Assembly: GCA_910584585.1 (NCBI GenBank)
Contig: CAJUBP010000039.1
Location: forward strand, 1-48,444
DNA length: 48,444 bases
DNA from: an uncultured Lachnospiraceae bacterium
GTDB taxonomy: Bacteria; Bacillota; Clostridia; Lachnospirales; Lachnospiraceae
Reading direction: 5' to 3'
The notes below the pieces were generated by a model, which worked only from the letters and a program-made list of their open reading frames with translations, was not told the origin of the DNA and searched no databases. The translations under genes were made by a program, and so were the position numbers. How positions within the stretch are numbered: position 1 is the stretch's first letter; the number at the start of each line of letters is the position of its first letter. This document shows positions 32,187 through 40,388 of the stretch, piece after piece.

Positions 32187-32666
32187 ATGGAAAAAATAGC
32201 GAGCTTTACCATAGATCACATCAAACTGGAACCGGGAATCTATGTTTCCAGAAAAGATCACATCGGAAGCGAAGTGGTGACCACCTTTGATTTGCGGATG
32301 ACATCGCCCAACGACGAGCCGGTGATGAATACGGCGGAGGTGCATACCATAGAACATCTGGCTGCGACTTATCTGCGCAACGATCCGGAGTATCAGGAGA
32401 AAATTGTATATTTCGGCCCTATGGGGTGCCGGACCGGATTTTATCTGCTTCTGGCAGGAGATTATGAATCTTCTGACGTTGTGAAGCTGATTACTGAGAT
32501 GTATGAATTTATCCGGGATTACCAGGGGGAAGTGCCGGGAGCAAGCCCGAAGGACTGCGGCAATTATCTGGATATGAATCTGGGAATGGCCAAGTATCTG
32601 GCAGATCGTTACCTGAAACATACACTGTATGGCATTGATGAAAAGCATCTGACGTATCCGGAATAG
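32187..32666 (+). CDS. luxS: S-ribosylhomocysteine lyase LuxS
   Basis: A 159-residue metalloenzyme that splits S-ribosylhomocysteine into homocysteine and DPD, the precursor of AI-2. The metal ligands are H53 and H57 (HTIEHL) and C124 (DCGNY), with E56 and C81 (MGCRTGFY) as catalytic residues. Length equals the family norm when started at ATG 32187; GGAGG (32177-32181) overlaps the alternative ATG at 32175 and supports 32187. It is followed after 24 bases by mtnN, which makes its substrate, so the pair forms a complete detoxification route for S-adenosylhomocysteine. Confidence 0.96.
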   Translation: MEKIASFTIDHIKLEPGIYVSRKDHIGSEVVTTFDLRMTSPNDEPVMNTAEVHTIEHLAATYLRNDPEYQEKIVYFGPMGCRTGFYLLLAGDYESSDVVKLITEMYEFIRDYQGEVPGASPKDCGNYLDMNLGMAKYLADRYLKHTLYGIDEKHLTYPE

Positions 32667-32690
32667 AGAGCCGGAAAAGAGGAGAAGAAC

Positions 32691-33389
32691 ATGAAAAAAG
32701 TAGGTATTATCGGCGCCATGGAACTGGAAGTGGAAGCGCTGAAAGAGAAAATGGAGATTCACCGCAGACTGGAGAAAGCTTCCATGGAATTTCTGGAGGG
32801 AAAGTTAAATAATACCCCGGCGGTGATTGTGAGAAGCGGAATCGGAAAGGTGAACGCAGCGGTCTGCGCGCAGATTTTGTGTGATTTCTTTGAAGTGTCC
32901 CACATTATCAATACAGGCGTTGCCGGCTCTTTGAAAAATGAAATCAATATCGGAGATATTGTGGTGTCTACTGATGCCCTCCACCACGACGTAGATGTGC
33001 AGGTATTCGGCTATCCGTTGGGAGAAGTTCCCCAGATGGGCTGTCTGGCCTTTCAGGCGGATCGGCATCTGGCCCAGCTTGCGGTATCCTGCTGCAGGGA
33101 AGTGAATCCGGAGATTGAGGTTTACCAGGGAAGAGTTGTCAGCGGAGATCAGTTTATCAGCGATAAGCAGGTGAAAGAAGGCATTATTCGGAATTTCCAG
33201 GGTTACTGCGTGGAGATGGAAGGAGCCTCCATTGCTCACACTGCATATCTGAACCGGGTGCCCTTTGTGATTATCCGGGCCATTTCTGATAAGGCGGACG
33301 ACAGCGCGGAGATGGATTATCCTTCTTTTGAGAAGGCAGCAGCGGCCCATTCCGCCAGATTGGTGGAACATATGCTGCCGGAGATTTAA
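32691..33389 (+). CDS. mtnN: MTA/SAH nucleosidase
   Basis: A 232-residue nucleosidase that removes adenine from S-adenosylhomocysteine and methylthioadenosine. VGIIGAMELEVEAL contains the catalytic Glu, VRSGIGKVNAA and NTGVAGSL form the ribose/phosphate side, VEMEGASIAHTA holds the ribose-binding Glu, and IRAISDKADD the adenine Asp. With LuxS directly before, it converts SAH to S-ribosylhomocysteine and on to homocysteine plus the AI-2 precursor. GAGGAG precedes ATG 32691. A terminator follows at 33403. Confidence 0.95.
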   Translation: MKKVGIIGAMELEVEALKEKMEIHRRLEKASMEFLEGKLNNTPAVIVRSGIGKVNAAVCAQILCDFFEVSHIINTGVAGSLKNEINIGDIVVSTDALHHDVDVQVFGYPLGEVPQMGCLAFQADRHLAQLAVSCCREVNPEIEVYQGRVVSGDQFISDKQVKEGIIRNFQGYCVEMEGASIAHTAYLNRVPFVIIRAISDKADDSAEMDYPSFEKAAAAHSARLVEHMLPEI

Positions 33390-33402
33390 CGCTCCGTATC
33401 GG

Positions 33403-33430
33403 CGGGCCTCTCTGAAATATGCCCGTTTTT
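33403..33430 (+). terminator. Terminator after mtnN
   Basis: CGGGC (33403-33407) pairs with GCCCG (33421-33425), followed by T5. The loop text GCCTCTCTGAAAT recurs 66 bases downstream (33471), a short direct repeat. Confidence 0.65.
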
Positions 33431-33535
33431 GGGGAAGACTGTGCTCTGTATTTGACGTTTGGCATAGACGAGCCTCTCTGAAATCTATCTTTTCCGTCAT
33501 AATTTATAAGAATTTCTTAATTCCTGAAAAACTCA

Positions 33536-33564
33536 TTGTTTCCCGGGATTTCCTGTGCTATAAT
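33536..33564 (+). promoter_or_regulatory. Promoter of the PAP2 gene
   Basis: TTGTTT (33536-33541), 17 bases, TATAAT (33559-33564), 40 bases before the start codon. Confidence 0.7.
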
Positions 33565-33604
33565 CCAGTGAGATAATTCAGATAGAAAGAAAAAGGTGGG
33601 TTTT

Positions 33605-34285
33605 ATGAGAGAGACAATAAAAGATCTGCTGTATCGTTACCGGCATGGATGGATTTTATCGTATTTTATCATTTATCTGGCCTGGTTTGCCTATTTGGAG
33701 CAGACGGTTACCAGGCGGTTTCATGTGATACATATGCCGATAGATGATTATATACCGTTTCTGGAGATATTTGTCGTGCCGTATTTTCTGTGGTTCGGAT
33801 ATGTGGCGCTGGCAGTGCTGTATTTCTTTTTGAAGGATGTGCAGGATTATTATAAGCTCTGTATTTTCCTGTTTGTGGGAATGACGGTATTTCTGGTGGT
33901 GTCTACGATCTATCCGAACGGGCATTATCTGCGTCCGAGGGTATTTGAACGGGATAATATTTTTGTTACGATGGTACAGGGGTTATATATGGTAGATACG
34001 CCGACCAATCTGTTTCCCAGCATTCATGTGTATAATTCCATCGGAGTGCACCTTTCCGTGATGCACAGCGAGAAGCTGAAAGAGAAAAAGTGGATTCGGA
34101 GAAGTTCTTTTGCCGTGATGATTTCCATTGTTGCGTCTACCATGTTTTTGAAACAGCATTCTGTCTTCGATGTGATTACGGGATGCATTATGGCGATCGT
34201 GATGTATACTCTGGTGTACGGCGGAGAACTGCTGGTTGGCCGCAGGCGGGTGTATCAGCGCCGGTATCCTGAGACAAACAGTTAA
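33605..34285 (+). CDS. PAP2-superfamily membrane phosphatase
   Basis: A 226-residue membrane protein with about six helices. The phosphatase signature is split as in type-2 phosphatidic acid phosphatases: NGHYLRPRVF (motif I-like), NLFPSIHVYNS (with the acid/base His) and LKQHSVFDVITG (with the nucleophile His and its Asp). Likely substrates are lipid phosphates such as undecaprenyl pyrophosphate or phosphatidylglycerol phosphate, on the outer face of the membrane; inositol-ceramide-synthase-like relatives also exist. ATG 33605 has AGGTGG upstream. It stands alone between its promoter and a bidirectional terminator. Confidence 0.85.
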   Translation: MRETIKDLLYRYRHGWILSYFIIYLAWFAYLEQTVTRRFHVIHMPIDDYIPFLEIFVVPYFLWFGYVALAVLYFFLKDVQDYYKLCIFLFVGMTVFLVVSTIYPNGHYLRPRVFERDNIFVTMVQGLYMVDTPTNLFPSIHVYNSIGVHLSVMHSEKLKEKKWIRRSSFAVMISIVASTMFLKQHSVFDVITGCIMAIVMYTLVYGGELLVGRRRVYQRRYPETNS

Positions 34286-34293
34286 TATATTAT

Positions 34294-34345
34294 GAAAAAA
34301 GAACCTCTGGACAGTATCAAGAGATACTGCAGAGGTTCTTTTTTC
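34294..34345. terminator. Bidirectional terminator
   Basis: GAAAAAAGAACCTCTG (34294-34309) pairs perfectly with 34330-34345, with an inner CAGTATC/GATACTG stem. A6 on one side and T6 on the other allow it to stop both the PAP2 transcript (+) and the tRNA transcript (-). Confidence 0.92.
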
Positions 34346-34397
34346 AAAAGGATGTCCAACGGAATAAATTTGTTTTCCATAAATTGCAAAACAAAAA

Positions 34398-34472
34398 TCG
34401 GGGTAACAGGATTCGAACCTGCGACCTCACGGCCCCCAGCCGTGCGCTCTAGCCAAGCTGAGCCATACCCCG
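34398..34472 (-). tRNA. tRNA-Pro (GGG)
   Basis: Read on the minus strand, the acceptor CGGGGTA pairs with TACCCCG, the D arm is GCTCAGCTTGGCTAGAGC, the anticodon stem CACGG/CCGTG encloses the loop CTGGGGG with anticodon GGG, and the T arm is CAGGTTCGAATCCTG. The discriminator is A, and CCA is not encoded. Upstream on the minus strand is a promoter TTGATT-17-TATAAT (34512-34507 and 34489-34484). Confidence 0.95.
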
Positions 34473-34483
34473 AATACCTGTCC

Positions 34484-34512
34484 ATTATAACACAGGGGAA
34501 AACAAAAATCAA
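34484..34512 (-). promoter_or_regulatory. Promoter of tRNA-Pro
   Basis: On the minus strand TTGATT (34512-34507), 17 bases, TATAAT (34489-34484), 11 bases before the mature tRNA 5' end. Confidence 0.8.
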
Positions 34513-34539
34513 CTGTTAAATTTTGAATATTTAAATCAA

Positions 34540-34567
34540 TTGACTTTACGGGAAATAGAATTATAAT
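34540..34567 (+). promoter_or_regulatory. Promoter of the L,D-transpeptidase gene
   Basis: TTGACT (34540-34545), 16 bases, TATAAT (34562-34567), about 90 bases before the start codon. Confidence 0.75.
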
Positions 34568-34659
34568 GATACATAGAGCGAGATTGAAATTCCTCATGTT
34601 TCAGAGGGTTTTCACATAAGCTAAAACAGGAAAAACTTCAGATGAGAGAGGCAGAAGAT

Positions 34660-36504
34660 ATGAGTACAGCAAAGAAAACCAATACAAAGCACAAGGGGCT
34701 GATGATTGCCGGAGTTATTTTTTTAATTGTGATAACGGCATATCTGGGAGTTGCAGTGTTTTTCAGCAAACATTTTCTTCCGGGAACGACAATCAACGGC
34801 GTTGCCGCCTCCGGCAGAACGATAAAGGCAGTAGAACAATTGATCACGGAAGAAATTGACGGATACCAGATTGAACTGGAACCCAGGGAGGGGGCGCCGG
34901 AAGTCATCCAGGGGACGAAAATCAGCCTGAGGCCGGTATTTGACGGCAGGCTGGAGATCGAACTGAGGAAGCAGAAAGAATTCTTCTGGCCGGCGTATCT
35001 TTTTGGACCTTCTGAGATAGAAGTGGAAACCATGGTAGAATACGACAAGGACGCGCTCCGCAAGGAGGCCGAGAAGCTTGCGATTATGGATAAATCCCAG
35101 ATGAAAAAGGCGGAAAACGCCGTTATTTCGTCATATTCGGAAAAAGACGGCTACACCATTATTCCGGAGGAAGAGGGAACTGTCATAGAGGAAGAGAAGT
35201 TTTATGATGTGCTGGAAAAGTCTGTTCTGAACCTGCAGGATCGGATTTCCCTGGCAGAAGAGGAATGTTACGTGAAGCCCAAATATACCAGCGAATCCAA
35301 AAAAGTAGTGAAGCTGGCAGAGACCATGAATCGATATGTGCAGACAACTGTCACCTATGATTTTGGAGACAGCAAAGAAGTGCTGGACGGAAAAACCATC
35401 AGCCAGTGGATTTCGGCGGATAAGAAGTACAAGGCAAAGATTTCACAGGAAAAAATCGAAGAATATATCGCAAACCTGGCAGATACATACAATACGGCAG
35501 GCAAATCCAAATCCCTGAAATCTTCCTACGGGACAGAGGTGACGGTAAGCGGCGGCGATTATGGCTGGAAAATGGATAAAGAAGCGGAGGCGGAGGCGTT
35601 AAAAGAGCATATCAAAAAAGGAGAGACCGTGACAAAAGAACCGGCCTATTCCCAGACAGCCAACAGCAGATCCGGCAATGATTACGGAAATACTTATGTG
35701 GAAGTGAATCTGACGGCCCAGCATATGTATTATTACAAAGACGGTTCCCTGGTGCTGGAGACGGACTTTGTATCCGGGAATGACGCAAAGGGGTGGAGTA
35801 CGCCGCCCGGGGCTTTCGGACTCTACTATAAACAGCGGGATAAGACCCTGCGGGGAGAAGGGTATGCCACGCCGGTATCTTTCTGGATGCCTTTTAACGG
35901 GGGCGTAGGTTTCCATGACGCCAACTGGCGCAGGGATTTCGGCGGAAACTATTATAAGAGGGGCGGTTCTCACGGCTGTGTCAACATGCCTTACAGCGCT
36001 GCTCAGACCTTGTTTGACAATATTGAGGCGGGATGCGCCGTGTTGGTGTATCACCTTCCCGGCTCTGAAAGCGCGAAAGCGAAAGCGCAGGATGCGGCGG
36101 CAGCGGTGATTCAACTGATCGACAGCCTGGGAGAGGTGACTTTAGAGAGCAAAGACGCCGTAGGGAATGCCAGAAACCAGTATAACGGACTGGACGGTTC
36201 CGCCAAAGGCTATGTCAGCAATTACGGTTCCTTAGAAGCGGCGGAGGCCAGAATCGCCCAGCTTGAGGCCGAAGCGGCGGCGGATCAGCAGGCCCAGGCG
36301 GAAGCCCAGCCTGTCATTGACGCCATCAATCAGCTGGCCGGCCAGGAGATTACTTTGGATATGAAAGGAACCATAGAGGCAATTCGGAACCAGTACAACG
36401 GCTTGTCAGAAGCGGCCAAAGCAAAGGTTGGAAATTATAATATACTGACGGATGCGGAACAGAAAATCTCGGAGCTGAAAATAGCGGAGAAGGAAGAAGA
36501 GTAA
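34660..36504 (+). CDS. L,D-transpeptidase with YkuD domain
   Basis: A 614-residue membrane-anchored enzyme that makes 3-3 peptidoglycan crosslinks or attaches proteins to the wall. Residues near 15-36 form one membrane anchor (GLMIAGVIFLIVITAYLGVA). The extracellular part has a PG-binding-4-type region with TTINGVAASG, then a YkuD domain (VEVNLTAQHMYYYKDG onwards) with the catalytic motif HGCVNMP, nucleophile C440, and a preceding VGFHDANWR. After it come two helical repeats of about 60 residues, each with NQYNGL, and an acidic end. ATG 34660 has GAGAGG 10 bases before; 34642 is an alternative. Only 20 bases separate it from the LacI gene. Confidence 0.9.
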   Translation: MSTAKKTNTKHKGLMIAGVIFLIVITAYLGVAVFFSKHFLPGTTINGVAASGRTIKAVEQLITEEIDGYQIELEPREGAPEVIQGTKISLRPVFDGRLEIELRKQKEFFWPAYLFGPSEIEVETMVEYDKDALRKEAEKLAIMDKSQMKKAENAVISSYSEKDGYTIIPEEEGTVIEEEKFYDVLEKSVLNLQDRISLAEEECYVKPKYTSESKKVVKLAETMNRYVQTTVTYDFGDSKEVLDGKTISQWISADKKYKAKISQEKIEEYIANLADTYNTAGKSKSLKSSYGTEVTVSGGDYGWKMDKEAEAEALKEHIKKGETVTKEPAYSQTANSRSGNDYGNTYVEVNLTAQHMYYYKDGSLVLETDFVSGNDAKGWSTPPGAFGLYYKQRDKTLRGEGYATPVSFWMPFNGGVGFHDANWRRDFGGNYYKRGGSHGCVNMPYSAAQTLFDNIEAGCAVLVYHLPGSESAKAKAQDAAAAVIQLIDSLGEVTLESKDAVGNARNQYNGLDGSAKGYVSNYGSLEAAEARIAQLEAEAAADQQAQAEAQPVIDAINQLAGQEITLDMKGTIEAIRNQYNGLSEAAKAKVGNYNILTDAEQKISELKIAEKEEE

Positions 36505-36524
36505 CAGCGTCAGCGGGGTGAGGT

Positions 36525-37541
36525 ATGGAACAACAGATAAAAGAGCATGAGAAGAAATTGACAATTACAGATGTGGCAGAAGCGCTGGGGGTGTCTAAGA
36601 CTACCGTTTCCAGAGCGATTTCCGGCAAAGGGAGAATCGGAAAGGAGACGAAGCAGCGGGTTCTGGATTTTATTCAGGAGCACAATTATAAGCCCAACGT
36701 GCTGGCCAAAGGGCTGGCCCAGTTAAAAACTTATAATATAGGGATTTTATTGCCGGAGGACTATACGGTGGTGGATCTGCCCTTTTTTCAGACCTGTCTG
36801 ATGGGGGTGCAGGAGACGGCGGTCAGCATGGATTACGATGTGCTGCTTACGATAGGAAAGGAAAATGACTGCACCCAGCTGGCGCGTATGGTGGAAAATC
36901 ATAAAGTAGACGGCGTGATACTGATGCGTACCTATACCAAAGACGCCCGTATTGAATACCTGAAATCTCAGGAGACTCCTTTTGTCACGGTGGGAAGCAC
37001 CTATTACAAAAATGTGGTGCAGGTGGACAACGATCATCAGAGCGCGTGCCGGGAGCTGATTTCCATTCTGCTGCTGAAAGGGATGAAACGGATCGGCCTG
37101 ATTGGCGGAATAGAATCCCATGTGGTGACCCAGAGCCGGCTGCAGGGGTATATGGACGCCTGCAAGATGGCAGGCGTGCCCATCGATCAGAATATCATTC
37201 ATGTAAATGTGGAAAAGGACATGATGATTGAATTGGGAGTGGAAAAACTTCTGGACTGCGGCGTGGACTGTATTGCGTGCCTGGATGATTCTGTCTGCGC
37301 CCATGTGCTGCATAAACTTCAAAAGGAAAACATCAGAGTGCCGGAAGAGATGAGGGTAGCTTCTTTTTATTACAGCTCTATTCTGGAAAATAATTTTCCC
37401 TCGATCACTTCGCTGCATTTTGATTCCAAAGAACTGGGAAATGTAGCTTGTAAAGCTTTACTTGAGCTTATTGAGGGAAATCAGATTCAAATGCGCACAT
37501 TGCTGGGATATGAAGTGGTGCTGAAAGAATCTACGAAATAA
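36525..37541 (+). CDS. LacI-family transcriptional regulator
   Basis: A 338-residue LacI/GalR regulator. The helix-turn-helix and hinge lie in residues 12-65 (LTITDVAEALGVSKTTVSRAISGKGRIG, then NYKPNVLAKGLA). A periplasmic-binding-like effector domain follows (NIGILLPEDY, DGVILMRTY, GLIGGIESHVVTQSRLQGY). It stands directly before the galactan transport and hydrolase operon and probably controls it, with galactose or a galacto-oligosaccharide as effector (inference). Palindromes containing TTGCGCAA in the next intergenic region are candidate operators. The gene follows the transpeptidase gene after 20 bases, so they may share a transcript, although their jobs look unrelated. Confidence 0.92.
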   Translation: MEQQIKEHEKKLTITDVAEALGVSKTTVSRAISGKGRIGKETKQRVLDFIQEHNYKPNVLAKGLAQLKTYNIGILLPEDYTVVDLPFFQTCLMGVQETAVSMDYDVLLTIGKENDCTQLARMVENHKVDGVILMRTYTKDARIEYLKSQETPFVTVGSTYYKNVVQVDNDHQSACRELISILLLKGMKRIGLIGGIESHVVTQSRLQGYMDACKMAGVPIDQNIIHVNVEKDMMIELGVEKLLDCGVDCIACLDDSVCAHVLHKLQKENIRVPEEMRVASFYYSSILENNFPSITSLHFDSKELGNVACKALLELIEGNQIQMRTLLGYEVVLKESTK

Positions 37542-37997
37542 GGAGCTGTTCAGAAATAACTTTTCAGCTGCGGGCGGAGTTCAAGAATTATCCGGAAGGG
37601 CTTTCAAGTAAAAAATGAAGCGAAATTTAGTAAAAATGGAATAAATATAACTGGAAAAGCATTGGTAAATTTACCGATGCTTTTTAGTAAATATATTAAA
37701 ATACGGAAAAAGTTAGATTTTATCGGAATGGTAACGTTACCGGGAAAAAGTGTATACAGAAAATATGTGAAAAATATAGGAAATTCAAGGCGGACAAACG
37801 GTTGCGCAACATGGAAATATGGTAAAATTGACGAAAAAATATTGGACAGATTATACAAAAATACAAGTGCAATTATGGAAAATGTAGACATTGACAACAA
37901 AGCTCTGGTCTGTTAAACTATAAAACATAGAGCAACCGATTGCGCAACAAACGGCTGCACTAAAAAATAATGTTTTTCAAAATGGGAGGGAAACAAT
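37542..37997. promoter_or_regulatory. Control region of the galactan operon
   Basis: No gene is seen in this 456-base stretch. A dispersed repeat occurs at about 37541-37562 (see 12345). A terminator follows: GCATTGGTAAA/TTTACCGATGC around 37658-37680, then T5. Candidate operators are palindromes GGTAACGTTACC (37730-37741), GTTGCGCAAC (37801-37810) and TTGCGCAA (37940-37947). A promoter TTGACA (37891-37896), 17 bases, TAAACT (37914-37919) serves the operon. The last TTGCGCAA lies just after it, where a bound LacI-type repressor would block transcription. The two TTGCGCAA sites are 139 bases apart, which permits looping. Confidence 0.7.
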
Positions 37998-39407
37998 ATG
38001 AAGAAAAAATTCATAACCGCATTGCTCTGTGCAGCAATGACCGCAAGTATGCTGGCTGGATGCGGCAACAGCGGCGGAGGCAATGACCAGAAGGCAGACT
38101 CTAATCAGGGTGAAGACGCTAATGCAGGTGACGACGCCAATGCCGATGCAGGAGATGACGCCGATGCAGATGCTGATGCAGGCGATGACGCTGCCGGAGC
38201 AAGCGGAGATGAGAACACCTTAACCGTATGGTGCTGGGATCCGAAGTTCAACATTTACGCAATGGAAGAAGCAGGTAAGGTTTATCAGGCAGATCATCCG
38301 GAATTTAACGTGAATGTGGTAGAGACTCCATGGGATGATGTTCAGAAGAAGCTGACTACGGCAGCTACCGGCGGCGCAATGGATACTTTGCCGGATATCA
38401 TGCTGGTACAGGATAATGCTTTCCAGAAGAACGTAATTTCTTTCCCGGAAGCATTTACCGATTTGACAGACAGCGGCATTGATTTCACCCAGTTTGGTGA
38501 AGCAAAAACAGCTTATTCTGTTGTTGACGGCAAGAATTACGGCGTTCCTTTTGACAATGGCGCTGTTGTGGCTTGCTACCGGACAGATATCCTGCAGGAA
38601 GCAGGATTTACCCTGGATGATTTCACAGACATCACTTGGGATGAATATCTGGAAAAAGGCAAGGTTGTTTTGGAAAAGACAGGCAAACCGTTACTGTCCT
38701 GCCAGTCTACCGAGTCTGACGTTATCATGATGATGCTTCAGTCCTGCGGCGCTTCCCTGTTTGATGATGAAGGAAAGCCGGCAATGGTTGGCAATGAATC
38801 TTTAAAGAAGGTTATGGAGACTTATCAGCAGTTAGTGGAAACCGGCGTTTGCAAGCTGGTAAACAGCTGGGATGAATATGTTCAGACACTTACCACTGAG
38901 ACAGTTGCAGGAACTATCAACGGATGCTGGATTATGGCTTCCATTCAGTCTGCAGAGGATCAGAGCGGCAAATGGGGTCTGACCAATATGCCGAGCCTGG
39001 TTGGCGTTGAAGGAGCAACCAACTACTCCAACAACGGAGGATCTTCCTGGGCTATCACAAGCAACTGCAAGAACGTGGAACTGGCAAAAGATTTCCTGAA
39101 ATCTACCTTTGCAGGAAGCGTTGAATTATATGAGACAATTCTTCCAAGTTCCGGCGCATTAGCTACTTATCTGCCGGCTGGTGATTCTGCTGTATACGCA
39201 GAGCCGTCTGAATTCTACGGCGGAGATGCTGTATTTAAGAAGATCACTGAGTATGCAAGCAAGTGCCCGAGCAACAATACAGGCGTTTATTACTATGAAG
39301 GAAGAGACGCTATCGCAACAGCAATTCAGAATGTGGTAGGCGGATCTGACATTGACGCTGAGCTTGAGATTGCGCAGAGCACAGTGGAAGGACTTATGGA
39401 TCAGTAA
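37998..39407 (+). CDS. ABC sugar-binding lipoprotein
   Basis: A 469-residue extracellular solute-binding protein of the family-1 (CUT1) type. The signal ends in a lipobox LAGC, so C22 is lipidated. A very acidic Asp/Ala/Gly linker (about 35-72; repeated DDANAD-like words) holds it off the membrane. The ligand domain begins NTLTVWCWDPKFNI and shows WDDVQKKLTTAATGG, PDIMLVQDN and the late NNGGSSWAIT. It probably binds galacto-oligosaccharides, judged from the GH53 and GH2 genes that follow. A GC-rich hairpin (39428-39462) separates it from the permease genes, which usually keeps binding-protein mRNA more abundant. The preceding AGGGAAAC gives a modest ribosome site. Confidence 0.92.
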   Translation: MKKKFITALLCAAMTASMLAGCGNSGGGNDQKADSNQGEDANAGDDANADAGDDADADADAGDDAAGASGDENTLTVWCWDPKFNIYAMEEAGKVYQADHPEFNVNVVETPWDDVQKKLTTAATGGAMDTLPDIMLVQDNAFQKNVISFPEAFTDLTDSGIDFTQFGEAKTAYSVVDGKNYGVPFDNGAVVACYRTDILQEAGFTLDDFTDITWDEYLEKGKVVLEKTGKPLLSCQSTESDVIMMMLQSCGASLFDDEGKPAMVGNESLKKVMETYQQLVETGVCKLVNSWDEYVQTLTTETVAGTINGCWIMASIQSAEDQSGKWGLTNMPSLVGVEGATNYSNNGGSSWAITSNCKNVELAKDFLKSTFAGSVELYETILPSSGALATYLPAGDSAVYAEPSEFYGGDAVFKKITEYASKCPSNNTGVYYYEGRDAIATAIQNVVGGSDIDAELEIAQSTVEGLMDQ

Positions 39408-39427
39408 GAATTTCAGTTACATAAAAA

Positions 39428-39462
39428 CAGCTACGGGGGTCTGCATTTGCGGCCCCCGGCTG
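39428..39462 (+). terminator. Intercistronic hairpin after the binding protein
   Basis: CAGC...CGGGGGTC pairs with GGCCCCCG...GCTG across a loop TGCATTT. No T run follows, so it is more likely an mRNA-stabilising or partial-termination hairpin than a full terminator. Confidence 0.6.
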
Positions 39463-39482
39463 AAACTAAAGGGGGTAAATAT

Positions 39483-40388
39483 GTGAGTCAGGCAAACGAA
39501 CCCAAAAAGAAAAAAATGTCGTTGAGCAAACGGCAGAACCTGACCGGCTGGGCTTTCTTAACACCGGCAACGCTCATGATAGCAGCTATGAGTTTCTGGC
39601 CTATGATACAGGCCTTTATCCTGTCATTCCAGAAAGGAAAAGCAAATGATCTGAGATTTGGCGGGATTGACAATTATGTCAGGATGTTTAAAGACAAGGT
39701 TTTTATGACATCCCTGGGAAATACGTTTTTCTATCTGATTATTCAGGTGCCGATTATGCTGATTCTGGCGCTGATTCTGGCGCAGATGCTGAATAACAAG
39801 AATCTTCGGTGCAAAGGATTGTTCCGTACCGCAATTTTCTTACCGTGCGCGACGTCACTGGTTTCTTACGCGATTATTTTCCGTTCCCTGTTTGGCGTGG
39901 ATGGATTTATCAATTCCATTCTGATTAAATTGGGGATTCTTGATACAGGATATAATTTTCTGGGAAATGCCGGCAGCGCGAAAGCCGTCATTATCATAGC
40001 CTTAATATGGAGATGGACCGGATATAATATGGTATTTTATCTTTCCGGATTACAGAATATAGAGTATTCCGTATATGAAGCAGCCAAGATTGACGGGGCA
40101 AGCCCCCTGCAGACTTTCTTCAAGATTACGGTTCCGCTGCTGAAGCCTACCATTCTTCTGACAGCGATTATGTCAACAAACGGAACATTGCAGCTGTTCG
40201 ATGAGTCCTATAACCTGACAAAGGGCGGACCTTCCAACTCGACCATTACAATGTCCCACTACATATACAATGTATCCTTTAAGTATGTGCCGAATTTTGG
40301 CTATGCAGCGGCTATGTCTTTCCTGATCTTTATTTTGGTAGCGATTCTGGCGTTTATTCAGATGAAAGTAGGTGATAAGCGTGACTAA
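39483..40388 (+). CDS. ABC sugar permease (MalF type)
   Basis: A 301-residue CUT1 permease with six membrane helices. The EAA loop reads YEAAKIDGASPLQTFFKITVPLL (near 206-228), which docks on the ATPase. The start is GTG 39483 with AAGGGGG at 39470-39476; the ATG two bases earlier is out of frame and hits a stop at once, and the longer TTG at 39447 has no ribosome site. It pairs with the next permease, overlapping it by eight bases. The operon lacks an ATPase, as is common for Firmicutes, which share an MsmK-type ATPase among sugar importers. Confidence 0.92.
   Translation: MSQANEPKKKKMSLSKRQNLTGWAFLTPATLMIAAMSFWPMIQAFILSFQKGKANDLRFGGIDNYVRMFKDKVFMTSLGNTFFYLIIQVPIMLILALILAQMLNNKNLRCKGLFRTAIFLPCATSLVSYAIIFRSLFGVDGFINSILIKLGILDTGYNFLGNAGSAKAVIIIALIWRWTGYNMVFYLSGLQNIEYSVYEAAKIDGASPLQTFFKITVPLLKPTILLTAIMSTNGTLQLFDESYNLTKGGPSNSTITMSHYIYNVSFKYVPNFGYAAAMSFLIFILVAILAFIQMKVGDKRD

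Noticed and set aside
37664..37675. GGTAAATTTACC palindrome as a LacI operator
   Set aside because: It is the inner part of a longer stem (GCATTGGTAAA/TTTACCGATGC) followed by T5, so it is better explained as the terminator of the regulator gene.
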